Of a stretch of DNA of 64,000 nucleotides, positions 46,286 to 57,658 are shown piece after piece; the stretch's first letter is position 1; each line of letters starts with the position of its first letter. Below the pieces are notes generated by a model. It was not told the DNA's origin, ran no database searches, and saw nothing but the letters and a program-made list of their open reading frames with translations. Made by a program: the position numbers and the translations under genes. Origin of the DNA: Coptis chinensis. Its lineage: Eukaryota > Streptophyta > Magnoliopsida > Ranunculales > Ranunculaceae. Location of the stretch: contig CM027379.1 of the NCBI GenBank assembly GCA_015680905.1, positions 90,977,501 to 91,041,500 of the forward strand, written 5' to 3'.

Positions 46286-46772
46286 GAGCATTCCCAATGC
46301 AAACAACAATTTGTTACTTCCACATAGGCGCCACATATATAGGACTATTTTCCCTCATAGTTACCTTCTTGGTGAGAAGCTACTAGGGGTTGCCCAATGC
46401 AAACGTGACTTTAAAATTCAGATGGAATGTTTTATTCCGTCTGAATGTAAAAAATGAAAAAATATCAAAAAAAAAACACGCCGAACGGAATAAAACATCC
46501 CATCCGGAAGGAAAAACAAAACAAAAAAAACTCGAAAAAACAAAATGAAACATCCCATCCGAAAAAAAAAAAAATGAAAAACACGTGAGACAGAATAAAA
46601 GGTTTCGTCTGAAGATCACAAGTCGGCAACTATTTCAGTAGCAAGTGCTACCCTAATTGTAACTTAGTGAAAATCTACCCTCATTGTCACCCTTGCATTG
46701 GGCCATTGTTTTTGGCTCATAAGGGTGACAAGTTACTATTTCCCCTCAAAGCTGCTTGCATTAGGAATGCTC
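46286..46772. mobile_element. 487-bp MITE, PIF/Harbinger-like (TSD TTA)
   Basis: Terminal inverted repeats GAGCATTCCCAATGCAAAC and GAGCATTCCTAATGCAAGC, flanked by TTA on both sides (46283-46285 and 46773-46775), fit Tourist-like elements. Inside, at 46420-46615, four diverged copies in both orientations of a GGAATAAAACATCCCATCC-like motif occur in A-rich sequence. No coding capacity. Confidence 0.75.
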
Positions 46773-46775
46773 TTA

Positions 46776-48069
46776 ATTAAAGGCAAGAAATAATAAGTGA
46801 ACTAATGTTTGAAATAATAAGTTGGCATGCTATGCAACAAGAACAAATGTACTTCCAACCTGCATCATTAAACTAACTGAAACTGGTAACCAGACAAATT
46901 CAAGGTTGGGTAACCTAAAACCAAAGGCCCCCAAAAATCATAATAAATTCTATAGGTTGGTTAACTGGGCAAAAGTGTTATCCTCTTCATCTTTGGCTGC
47001 TGGTTGGTTTAGGATAGAAGCTTGGCCCACATTCTATCAGTTATCATATAGCTAGTAAATTCGTGGATGGCAAAAATTTGGTACATAAATTATTCATCAA
47101 AAATCTGAAAATTTGGATTCTAATCCGTTTAAAAATTTAGCCCAAAAAATCAAAAAAAAAATGCCAAACATATAATTCGTATTTTATACAAGTATAATAT
47201 GAAAACATTTGGTCATATTTTGTTGCATTATAAGTTTAGAAGGTAATATTTTGCCCAAATTTGTAGTGTGTTTTTTTCATTTTAAAAATACGGACCTTAT
47301 TATTCGGCAATTATAAGCTTGGATCATAGAATTCGAGTATTAATCCTTAGGTTTGAAACGTTCGCCTTACTATTTGTATTATACGGAAAAATGTATAAAA
47401 CGTGTATAAAATGGGTATAAAACATAATATTACTAGCACAACCTTATTTTGCATCTCAATGATACACTGCAATATTTGGCCTTTATTAGCTTGTGTTACA
47501 TTTTATAGTAACACAACGTGTTACGCTAGAAGGACTCATGTTTCATCTACTATAAAGGACCACATTTCATTAGACATGGCAAGACCTCTAATACATAAGA
47601 AGTAGATGCCAAGAGATTCATTCAAAGCTATGATAAATTGTTTCACTCAAAGACTCTTCACTAAATATTTTTATTACATGAGATTTTCAAACATCCATGG
47701 ATGATTAAAAATATACCATTGGAGATGGTTTTAAGTGTTTAACAAAGTAATAAAGCATTTCAATGCATATTTATTCCTAGACGTATTGGTCGAATTAGAT
47801 TTCACAATATGCATTTTATTTTCTTCAAAGTTTCATGAGTAATAAAACCAAAACTATTCTCCAACAGTGCATGACAAAATCAAATTACCATATTAATATC
47901 TTCTCTGAGTTAGATCCACTTGTCTAGGTTGTTAAGCATGTAATATTGGCTTTTCCTCGAAGTCATTATATTTTGTTAGCGAGAACATCTACTATGACAA
48001 GCAAAGACCCACGCACATAAAAAAAAAAAACAAACAAAGACCTCTTTAATAATATGATTCTTTTCTTGG
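46776..48069. other. Unassigned AT-rich region
   Basis: No gene or element ends recognised. A 77-codon frame at 46822-47055 and smaller ones resemble nothing known to me. TATGC at 48070-48074 is the target duplication of the next element. Confidence 0.45.
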
Positions 48070-48074
48070 TATGC

Positions 48075-49596
48075 TGATAAGAGTCCAAAACTGTAGTTTT
48101 AACCCTGTAACAGACATACTTTTAGACCAATTATGTGAGTAATAATTAAGAGTTAACACTGATTACGTGTTTTTATACATTTCAGGCTTCAAAGTCCATT
48201 ATGTGCAGAAATGTGCCACTTTAGCGAGATAAAGGAGCAAAGGTCGGTTACTAAGGAGTTCCGTGATTAAAGGCCAAGATTCAAGAAGACAAAGCCTTTC
48301 TAAAGCCCGGTCAAAAGCTGAAAAGTCGACGCTGGGCGTAAAACAAAGACACAAAGTCGTGCCAGAACTTCCGAAGGCCATATCTTTGGACTCAGACCTC
48401 GGAATAGGGCCTACCTTATGTCAAAACGACCGGCTCGAAAAGAGCTTTCCAATGGTCTAAGCCGTGATCCAATCAGAGGAGCATAAGTGGACAAAAAGTC
48501 TGTTGAAGCCAACTGCAGCTGAAGAGGCCTTTTTAGACTGAAAGAATTGGGTTTTGGGCCTGATTCTCTGGCCCAAAACATGGCTCCAAGCCCATGCACG
48601 ATTTTTGGATCTGAAAATATAAAAACAAAAGCTTAGCTCTTTGTTAATGGTAGATAGTTAATGGTAGATAGCTTAGAATAGAAAGTAGCCATTAGAATAG
48701 CTTCTAGACCTAGATTTAATTGTTTTAATTAAGTTTAATTTCAAATTCAATTCTTGTTTTAGATTAAACTATTAGAATCATTACTCTTAATTATTTTGAT
48801 TAATAAAATAGCTAGTTGTTAAATTTCGATTCTTGTCATTTACATTTGTGTTAGATCTGATTCATTTACTACTTATTATTCAATTCTTAGTTGTTAATTA
48901 GATTTTAATTATTATTTAATTTAGATTAGTAAATTTCAATTCTTTATATCATGTTTAGTTTAACTTTAATCGGAAATGATTGCGTAATGATTCTCGGCTA
49001 AACCTCCATTAGAGGGGGTTGAGAAGCCTTGATGAAAGCTTGATTCCGAATATCGTAGAATCGTCGTAATTTCCTTTCCACTCTAGAAACGATTAGTTCA
49101 CCATGAGAATGGGTTTAATCGTTCACATGCTAGTTATGAATTGGTAGGAATGCCATGTGTAATTAGGGATTAGGAAGAACCAATTGTTCTGCGAAGTAGT
49201 TCAATTCGGATTACGACGATTCGTCGTTAATTGGATTAAGTCGAGTTAAAGTGGAATCAATCCCCCTCTAACTCCTTATCATCGAATAAACGTAGCATTC
49301 CCTTAGTTATTTTGATAACCGACTAGTTGCATCTTGTGGGTAGTTGCATCGTAGTCTAGTTGCCTTTTCGTAAATCTCTCATTAGACTTTAGTTAAGTTT
49401 ACTTATACTTAGAGAACATTAACATGCGGAAGGACTAGGAGTGGAACGAATCACTCTACTCCACTATATCTCATAGGATTGAGAGTAGAAATCTTTGATA
49501 AAAAATAGACACATAAAATTAGTTTTAGTTTTACTTTCGTATAGAGTTTCATCGCTTTATTTCGTAGGTAAGACTAATCAATTTTATCTTTTATCA
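48075..49596 (+). repeat. 5' LTR of element D (1,522 bp)
   Basis: TGATAAGAGTCC...CTTTTATCA. TATA-like TATAAAAA at 48618-48625 and hairpin CCTCCATTAGAGG at 49003-49015. Followed by the PBS-like AATGGCCGCTGCC. Confidence 0.93.
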
Positions 49597-50128
49597 AATG
49601 GCCGCTGCCTTAGTTGCACTTTCGCATTGTTTTCGTAGTGTAAGTACTTTTCTTAAAAGTCCCATTTCACCCACCCATCCGTGTTTGATTCATACTGTGG
49701 CTTTCCGTTTCATCATTGAAAAATTTCAGCGAAAATACACGACCGCCAGCTTCGGAAGCCTATGAGCTATACTAAGCTGAACTATACTGAACACCGACCC
49801 CCCCCATGTGGAGCGACCATTCCTAAAAACACTGTAATTTGAAAATTACCCGGAAGCGATCAGCTTCTATCGCGAGCACACCCGCCTTTGTTAATTTTTC
49901 CGGATTTCTACAGTTTTGACTCGAACTTTGATTTTTCAAATTTTTCAGTGTTCTAACCTGTTATATACACTGAACACGCGTAAACAAGATGCTATTCATA
50001 AGCGAAGCAAGGACGCAATCAGGTATTCCTTTCTTCCACACCTCGCATCTCATGTTAGAGGTTTATACTAGTATATCAGAATTGTTTGGAGTGTTGATGT
50101 GTTTAGCTAAATTTGGTTTTAGCCTTGT
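49597..50128 (+). other. PBS and gag leader of element D
   Basis: Non-coding leader from the PBS to the gag start. It matches the leader of element C in its second half (AACCTGTTATATACACTGAA, then ATTAAGGTC at gag), but the GCGC phrases of C are mostly lost here. Confidence 0.7.
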
Positions 50129-52841
50129 ATGAGATTAAGGTCTAGCCGAACAAAAACTACGAACGTAATTACACAACAACGTCAACAAACAAGTCTATCT
50201 AGTATACCACCCACTACACCTCTAGCTACTATTTCACACACATCACGACCTGATGCCCGACGAAGAAGAGACTCCTCTCTCGACTTCTACAAAGCCTTGG
50301 CGATAGCCCCAAATCTTGCATCGTTCTAGCGGACCGATTGGGGATTTCGAATCCCCCAAATATTTTAATTTGTTACCCGTTTTTTATAGATTAGACCATG
50401 AAAAACCTTATCAGCACATGCGTAAGATTGAACAAGTCCTAACAACATTCCACCATCCTACGGTTGGTGAGGAACAAATTAAACTCAGGGTATTCCCTTT
50501 CACCTTAGCCGATAAGGGCGTCCTTGGTTAACTGCCCAAACGCCTAATTCTGTGGACTCATGGGCTAAACTTGTTCAGCTATTTATGGAACATTTTTACC
50601 CACCCCTAAAGACGGACGAGATGCTTTCCAAGATTCATTTCTTTTGACAAAATCCTTATGAATCATTTTCAGAGGCTTGGAATCGTTTCACCGATCTCCT
50701 TATAGAGTGTCCACATCATAACTTAGCGAAAGACACGTTGGTTCGTGCCTTTTTCAAAGGACTTCTACACCACCATAAAGAAGTCCTAGACATAATGAAT
50801 GGGGGTAGTTTCTTAAGCAAAGGAGCCTCGGAGGCTTATAAATTTTTAGAGGATCAAACTAAGCAAAATAACAACTGGGGGGGTAGTGATGATATCCACC
50901 GCTCCGCTAGTTCTTCTAATACAGTTAAGGCCGCCGGTATGTTTGAAATTAAACACGATTCCGAGCTTAAAACTCTAATCGAATCACTCACTAAAAAGGT
51001 AGAGGCCATTTATGTTCAACAAAAGCCTATCCCCGTCATGAATGTAAATTCAAATCCATGTAGTTTCATTTGGAGCCCCTCGAGCATCCCGACTCCCATC
51101 GGCCCCTATAGCCTATGAACAGGCTTGTTCTATTAATAGTGAACCTAACGCCCCTTGGAGACAAAATCCCAACTTCGGTTGGAGAAATAACCAACACGTC
51201 ACACCTCAAAGGTACAATAATCAATATGTTAGGCCTACGCACAGCTTTAACCAAGCCCCACTACGACAAGGACAGGGTCAGGGGAATTTCAATAATTATA
51301 ACAACTAAGTGCAACCTCGACAAGGTCAAGCACAAAGTCAAGGTAGTTATAATAATTATAATGCTAATAGAGGTATCGTTCCGGTAAATAATAACTATCA
51401 AAATCCACCCATAAATAATTCACGTGAAATAGTTCCATCCACACACCACCCGTGACTACTACATCCACACAACCGGATCGTCTTGACACCTTCATACAAG
51501 TGAGCCAAAACTTTTCCAAACCATGGCTCAATCTAACCAACGGCTTCTACAATCCGTTAATAATTTAACCCAACAGTTGGCTCAAGATAAAGCCCAACCC
51601 AAAGGTGTGTTTCCAGGTCACGTAATACCTAATACTAAAACAACAAATACAGCCTTTGAGGTAACCGATAATACTAGTAATGAATATGAAAATGTAGGTG
51701 AGCTAAAGGCCATCACCACTCTCGTTAAGCAGAGTGGTTGATAACAAAGTAACTATGCCTATAGTTACCCTACCAGTCGCCCCTACACCTGCTATTTTAC
51801 TAGATACCGAAATAGAAACTGAAGAGCCTACCACTGTAGAGGTACCAGTTACAACACAACCTAAGAAACAGAAAGCCACGGTTAAACATCCAGGTGATAA
51901 CATTGCTAAATATAAACAGAAACCGTCGTTTCCACAAAAATTAGCCGTGTTAACTAGGGATACAAATTATGAGGAGATTAGGGATGTTTTCAAGAATCTA
52001 ACTATAAACCTTCCCTTCCTCGAAGCTATAAAAAAGCTACCACACCATGCTAAGTTTCTTAAGGAATTGTGTACTACTAGGCGTAAGACCAATATACCAA
52101 AAGACGCCTTTTTAACAGAATAATTCTCAACTCTATCTGAACATAATGGAATTGTTAAGTACAAGGACCCCCGGTCGCCCCTCTTGTCAAATGCACCTTA
52201 GAAGATTCTTATCTGACGACCGGCGTTATTAGACTTGGGGGCTAAGCGTTAACTTACTCCCGTTTTATTTGTATAGACAAATAGGTCTAGGCGAGATGCA
52301 ACCCACTAAAATGACATTGCAATTAGGCGATCGGTCTATTAAGTATCCTAAGGGTGTCGTCCGAAAATATTCCGGTAAAATTCGGGATTTTTACTATCCG
52401 GCTGATTTTGTCATCCTCGACCACGAAGTCGTTAACGACTCTGTCGATCATCTTAGGGCCCTTTCCTAGCAATTGCCAATCGCCATTAATTTCTCGATGG
52501 TTCAATGTCCATGTCTTTTGGCCATCTTGTTTGTTGAAGTCAATGTTTTTAAAACAAAGACACAGTTACCCGATTCGTCTATGGATGGAGAGGTTAGCAT
52601 GATCGAGAGCTTTGCTCGAGATTATTTCAACAACACGTTCCCGGATAATCATATGCCCAAATTTCTTTCCTTTGGAAGTTCAGACTCCAACATTTCCATC
52701 CCTACACTAGTCGATACACATATTATGGATGAGGATGAGATAGATGACTTTCTCAAAGATGTAGAGGACTATCATAGTAACGAGGATATGACCAATCTAG
52801 ATGAGCAATTCGATGAGTTTCTTAGAGCAGGTGATAATTAA
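50129..52841 (+). pseudogene. Element D gag-protease, many frameshifts
   Basis: Starts MRLRSSRTKTTNVI, parallel to element C. Gag motifs RLDHEKPYQHMRKIEQVLTT and RVFPFTLADKG, a frameshift, then the in-frame TGA at 50645-50647 at the same codon as in C. An open stretch from 50738 (VRAFFKGLLHHHKEVLDIMN) and the linker FEIKHDSELKTLIESLTKKV follow. The protease region from 51734 includes FKNLTINLPFLEAIKKLPHH but breaks around the active site (a TAA near 52122, and indels at 52180-52240), and the ILGxPFLATAN segment is also disrupted near 52450. Acidic sequence follows to 52841. No functional protease can be made from this copy. Confidence 0.83.
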
Positions 52842-52859
52842 CCCTATCAAGAACTACTT

Positions 52860-53372
52860 TCCACAACATCCACCTCATCTCCCCTCCTTCCACCCTTTCA
52901 AAGGAATCTCGAGTTTGCACTCGATCCTTTTGTTTCTTCTGTGCTTCATAAGTTTTTAAATCCACCTAGTAAACAAATACTTCAGAAGACAAAAGTGTTT
53001 GACACCTTCATTTTCAGACTGGAGACAGTCCCTACCTACACTATGAATGAGTTTTGTGCTAAACCCACATCCTCATTTTTTCCATATTTTCCTTCTACAA
53101 CTTACCCATATCCATCATATTCTCCACAACCATTCACTCTTCCACACTTATTCACTAGAACACCCACTTATTCAAAAATGAAAAAGAAGGTGCATGCTAG
53201 GTTACATAATAAGGTTATCCGATTTCGCTTTCATTTTACTAGGTTGCGTCATAGGAAATCTTTGTGCTTGATTGTGTTTGGATATGTTTTCTGTGATATT
53301 TATTTATGGAATGATCCACAACTATTTCGGTTGTTGATATATGATAAACTACATGTTCATACATATGTTTAG
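52860..53372 (+). pseudogene. Element D protease tail and integrase-like joint
   Basis: Continues the Pro/Tyr-rich tail of the protease frame (TTYPYPSYSPQPFTLP) and then CLIVFGYVFCDIYLWNDPQL, the same deletion-joint peptide as element C at about 39530. RT and RNase H are missing between them. Confidence 0.55.
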
Positions 53373-53643
53373 ATAAGTCTCGAGTATCTGACTATAAACG
53401 ACTCAACTTTTGTGTTTGGTGCATTTCCTTTCATTTCCATATATTGGTGAGTGCACCATTAAGGTAACCGGGCCCTCCCTATGGAGTGTGTGGCTGTAAG
53501 TACCGGATCCTAAGTCCACGTTTAAACATAATTCATGTTTTCCACTCTTGCATGTTTTCTCGGATTTTTGAGTCATGTTTCTCTATGGAGTGAATTATGT
53601 CTTTCTTGTTTATTGTTTTCTTTTTAAAATTATATATATATAT

Positions 53644-53716
<73 letters not shown>

Positions 53717-54508
53717 GAATAAACATAGTAATATAGGAAGTCTCGAGAATCTGACTTTAAAAGACCCACTACTAAAAACAAATTTTCTAAGCTCCGTTGT
53801 AAAAATTTGTTTGGGGGTCAAAGTGTTAAATGTTCCGTCCTAGAATGTTTATGTCCCATTATAGTTGCTTAGGCCGTTTAATTATATTATGATTCGGGTT
53901 GACATAATCCATGAATTTAGAGTTCAATTGTTCGCATAACGTACGTCATGCACGCACTTTGAGGCATTTTCTACTATCTTATATGTCATCCATGGTCGGA
54001 ATAGAGTGTTTTATGGATCATTGGATTGGAAATTCTCTCCCGATCATTTCCATATCTCATTCGCAACAATCGGACCTGTAACGAAGCGGCAATTTTGATT
54101 TGAAGTTTCACGAAAAATCGAAAAAAAATCACAAATTTCGATTTGGGCTTGGGCCCAATCCGCGCCCACCGACAGCGCGACCGCGCCCTTACCTTAGCCC
54201 AACAGTCGCGATCATCTTCCACAAACCGCCATTAACACCAAAGCTTCAAACAAAACCTAAAAAAATAAAAAAAAAAAAAAAAAAACAAAACCAAATTAAC
54301 CCACGCCCCAGTTCAAATCGATTTCAAATCTAATCTAAAAGCTTTCCACCACCACCTCCACCAAATTAAATAAGCAAAAACCACCGAAAATTCCAAATTT
54401 TGGTGCTGCCGCGCCACCACGCCACCACCACCACCGCTTGTTTCAAATGGTCGATTCAAATCCCACCACCACATCCCATTTAAACCCCCACTACATTCCA
54501 AACTTCCA
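53373..54508 (+). other. Spacer and ORF2 leader of element D
   Basis: Matches 39640-40660 of element C. It includes a PPT-like GTTTGGGGG at 53809-53818, the TTTGGGCTTGGGCCC leader motif at about 54143, GCGC phrases at 54158-54190, an A-rich run and a CCACCACC-rich stretch just before the ORF2 start. A TA microsatellite has expanded inside it. Confidence 0.65.
53632..53712. repeat. (TA)n microsatellite
   Basis: TA-dinucleotide run with two small interruptions near its left end. Absent at the homologous place in element C. Confidence 0.95.
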
Positions 54509-55673
54509 ATGGCTCAACAATGCCGAATTTTACCAGAGCAAGCTTTTACTGGCGACCACTTCGCGCCGTTTTACGGTGATTTTAAAATGATCGGTCGAGA
54601 TCGGAATAGCTTGTGGTACTTTCGACTGAAGCCTATTACCACGAGGACTTAGTCCGACGGTTCTACAATCTGAGGGAGTTGGAAGGGACTAGGATTTTGT
54701 TGTGGTGGCGAAGAGGAGGAAGGAAGTGACGACCGGTTGTTGGCTGAGATTCTAGGCATTCCACCTAGAATCCATCCGGATGTCACATTGCAGAGTTCCA
54801 ACATAATGGGGTAGAGCCATTGATGAACGAGGCGGTTATTGGAGGGGACTACAATGCGGTGGTCGCATTGTGTTCGACAAAGCTTCCCTTAGGACCAACC
54901 AACCGGGCTGCGGCTTCGATGGGATTGGTCGGACGCCCCGGGAGGAGAAGGTCGGCGACATCGGCTGAATCTGCCTCCACATCTTATGGATACTCCAGAG
55001 CGGAAGTATGAGTTCTGCATCTTGGAGTTTTTACTTAGCATGATTAGGGGAGTATTGAAGTCTGTTGCACCTCTCCCTGTGTTGATAACCAAGATCATGC
55101 TGAAGTTGAGAGCAGCTCAGGCGACTGATAGGACTTACATCACCCTACACCAAAACCCTCGCATCTATAAGGAGTGTGTCCAACGAGTGTGGAGGTTGGC
55201 TGAGGATAGAGAAGAAGAAGAAGAGGATGGTGGAGATGGGAATGCCGAGGAGGCTGGGGGAAATCAGAATGCCTCGGAGGATGAGGATGATTTGACTTGT
55301 TTTGATGCGGATGCCTTGGAGAGGTGTTGTTGGGGCGACGCGTAACGCATGGCTGTGATTCATCGTGGCATCGCGTTAAACTCAACACCATCTGCGAAGA
55401 CCTCCTCCACTCAACGACAACGATGCATCATAACCGAGATCCGTTACCGAGAGAGGATGAGAGGTGGGGAACAGATGAGGGCGAGCTAGAAGCTCGGCCC
55501 AGTTCCGGGAAGAGATGCTTACACGATTCCCACCTCACGGGGACTCTCCTTCTGAGGACACACCATCAAGGCACGAGTGTCATCGCCGAAGGACGAATGA
55601 TGCTGGCCCATCAGGAGCCCAAGAGCAGTCTCCGGACCGTGTGCCCTCCGCTACCAAGATGCGGAGTAGTTAG
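54509..55673 (+). pseudogene. Element D ORF2 (putative plant transposon protein domain)
   Basis: Starts MAQQCRILPEQAFTGDHFAP, parallel to C ORF2 and the block at 26745. Frameshifts occur at about 54610 and in 54700-54960. The central part from 54986 is open (RKYEFCILEFLLSMIRGVLK, PVLITKIMLKLRA, CVQRVWRLAEDREEEEEDGG) and is followed by an acidic region (ASEDEDDLTCFDADALERC). The coiled-coil C-terminus is frameshifted. Ends at a TAG at 55671. Confidence 0.72.
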
Positions 55674-56477
55674 GGATAGCATCATTTGATGTTTTATGTT
55701 TATTTGTAGTTTCATTATTGTTATTTATTTTAATGTAAGTTTTATTTCCGTAATTTGAATTTTGTAGTGAAATGTACTCGAATGAAAATTTTAATATAAT
55801 GCGGTTATTTTTATTATCGTGGTTTGTCTCATATTGATCCCACCTTCCCAAATTGTTTGGGGGTGGTTTTATCTATTCCAGCATGATTTTTATATAACCC
55901 TCGTGTTAGAATTTATTGCGGAGTCAAGGTGAAAATATGGCCGTTTAGGCATATCCAGGAATAAGTATAAGGGTAGGATGAAATCTATATTAAATAGGTA
56001 GATTCTATCATAAATTCAACCTAAAAGATACTAGGTTTGAATTAGAATCAAGATAATGAGTTGTTTCCGTTTTCGGGTTTGGAAATTTTAGGATTTCCGA
56101 AAACTGCCGTAATTAGTTTTGGCAACTTCCCGATCCGTTTTAGCAACTTAAAACCTATATAAACTTCATACATTCTACACTCACAACTCACACTACACCT
56201 AAACTCCATCACTCACCTTTCACTCCCACGATTCCCGTTTGACTCATTTTCCGAAGTTTCAAAGAACTCCGAGCGCTTTTCGTGCCTACAGAGGCGCTTT
56301 CGGCCTGCATATTTTTTTTCTGAATTTTTGTCGAAGCTTGCCGAGCGACCGACCAAACAAACACTGAAATTCCAACTATTCAGAGCGCTCGGCATACGAC
56401 TTCCGTGGACGAAAAATTTCCGGTTTTCTGCGGGAAGTATCCGGATCATTCGCAGCTATTCCAGGCGTAAGTTTGAG
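55674..56477 (+). promoter_or_regulatory. Spacer with PPT-like tract, TATA box and ORF3 leader
   Basis: CCCACCTTCCCAAATTGT runs into GTTTGGGGGTGG at 55855-55866. Then AAACCTATATAAACTTC at about 56151-56167 and TTCTACACTCACAACTCACA precede ORF3, with GCGC phrases at 56265-56305. Such a TATA-plus-CT-rich leader could be a separate promoter for ORF3; that is inference. Confidence 0.55.
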
Positions 56478-57411
56478 ATGACATCTCCAACATTGATACC
56501 GAACAGTCTTTTCGAAGATTTGTTCCAAAGCACTACTTATGGTGCTTGGTTTTCATGGCGATCCGCACATTACTGCTGGGAGCGCTTATGGTAAGACCGG
56601 ATGCACTTTATTCTCCAACACTAGCATCTTATTTTTACGATAACCGCATTTTCTTTGAAAGACCGGATGGAGAACAAGTGTTCTCCATCAACATTGATAA
56701 TGAACCAATGGAAATTACCGGTTCTTGCTAGCATTTGTTCTTGGACTTGCTATGCCCGCTGAAATACAAGACCCATGGTGCTATTGGGTAGATAATATGT
56801 ATGTCTACACTTACGAAGTTCTTGCATGAGTCGCACGGGCGGCATTTTCCGTATCGAGGACCAAGGGGACTATAACGTCGCTTTTTTGGTAGCTTTGTCC
56901 ATGAACATAGGAACTGTTATGTTTTGGATCATGCTAAACATTTTAGTGAAATGGCGTTTTTCTTACGTGAAATGATGCCACTTGCAGCGTTTTCCTTGCT
57001 TTAGCCACGGGGCGTATGTGTCATGACCTTCCCGAACCTTGATGTCTAGTTTAGCTCGATCCCATAGCATAAGGCATAAGTTCCTTCTTATGCCCGTTCT
57101 AGTTTCCGTATTATGCTATGTTTTTTCCTGTTTTTGTACACGCTTTTCCGCGGATTGGATTACGGTCGGCCCGACATGGTACGACCCACCAATAGTATTA
57201 TTCGATCCTTCCGTGTAATGACTTGGCAAGGGTGGAGGATACAACCTCATCGTTTGCACCCTACACCCCATCAGACGCATAAGTGGCTCTTAGTAGGTTA
57301 GCAATAATAGATGATAAATGGCGGGAAGTCTGGCAAATTATCATGGCATGGCAGGACGCAAAGGAACCTCACTTCTTTATGGAAGAAGAGGATGAGGAAG
57401 ATGATGAGTAA
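56478..57411 (+). pseudogene. Element D ORF3
   Basis: Starts MTSPTLIPNSLFEDLF. After a frameshift near 56580 it reads LYSPTLASYFYDNRIFFERP and DGEQVFSINIDNEPMEI, then a region with four or more stops. It recovers with PTNSIIRSFRVMTWQGWRIQ and a tail with WREVWQIIMAWQDAKEPHFF and an acidic end. It pairs with the minus-strand ORF3 at 21057-22010 (shared ASYFY / AAYFY, NSIIRS / NRIIRS and WQDAKEPHF / WHDAKEMHF). Role unknown. Confidence 0.68.
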
Positions 57412-57616
57412 TGCGGGAGATAATGTAAGTTTTCATTCTAGTTAGTGTCTGCTTATATCCCAAGCAATTTCATTCTTCTTAACCCCATAATGGGTAGAAC
57501 TCGTATAGAGTTGCGTCAGTTTTTATTTCCTTTATTACTACGTTCTAACTTTGTTTTGTAGATGTTCCTGAATTTCACACGTTTCAATGGTATTTTTCCT
57601 ACCCTCTTTATTTACA

Positions 57617-57658
57617 ATGCTTTGAGGACAAAGCATGCTTCTTGTTTGGGGGGGGGGG
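57617..57658 (+). promoter_or_regulatory. Internal hairpin plus polypurine tract
   Basis: A perfect 8-bp stem (arms ATGCTTTG / CAAAGCAT, loop AGGA) at 57617-57636, then CTTGTTT and a run of 12 G. Same design as the terminal one, but with different stem bases that still pair. Confidence 0.75.

Noticed and set aside
48199..48599. Frames in the LTRs (also at 59499-59751)
   Set aside because: They occur in non-coding LTR sequence in both copies and have no family match.
53533..53821. Tyr/Ile repeat frames
   Set aside because: They are translations of the TA microsatellite.
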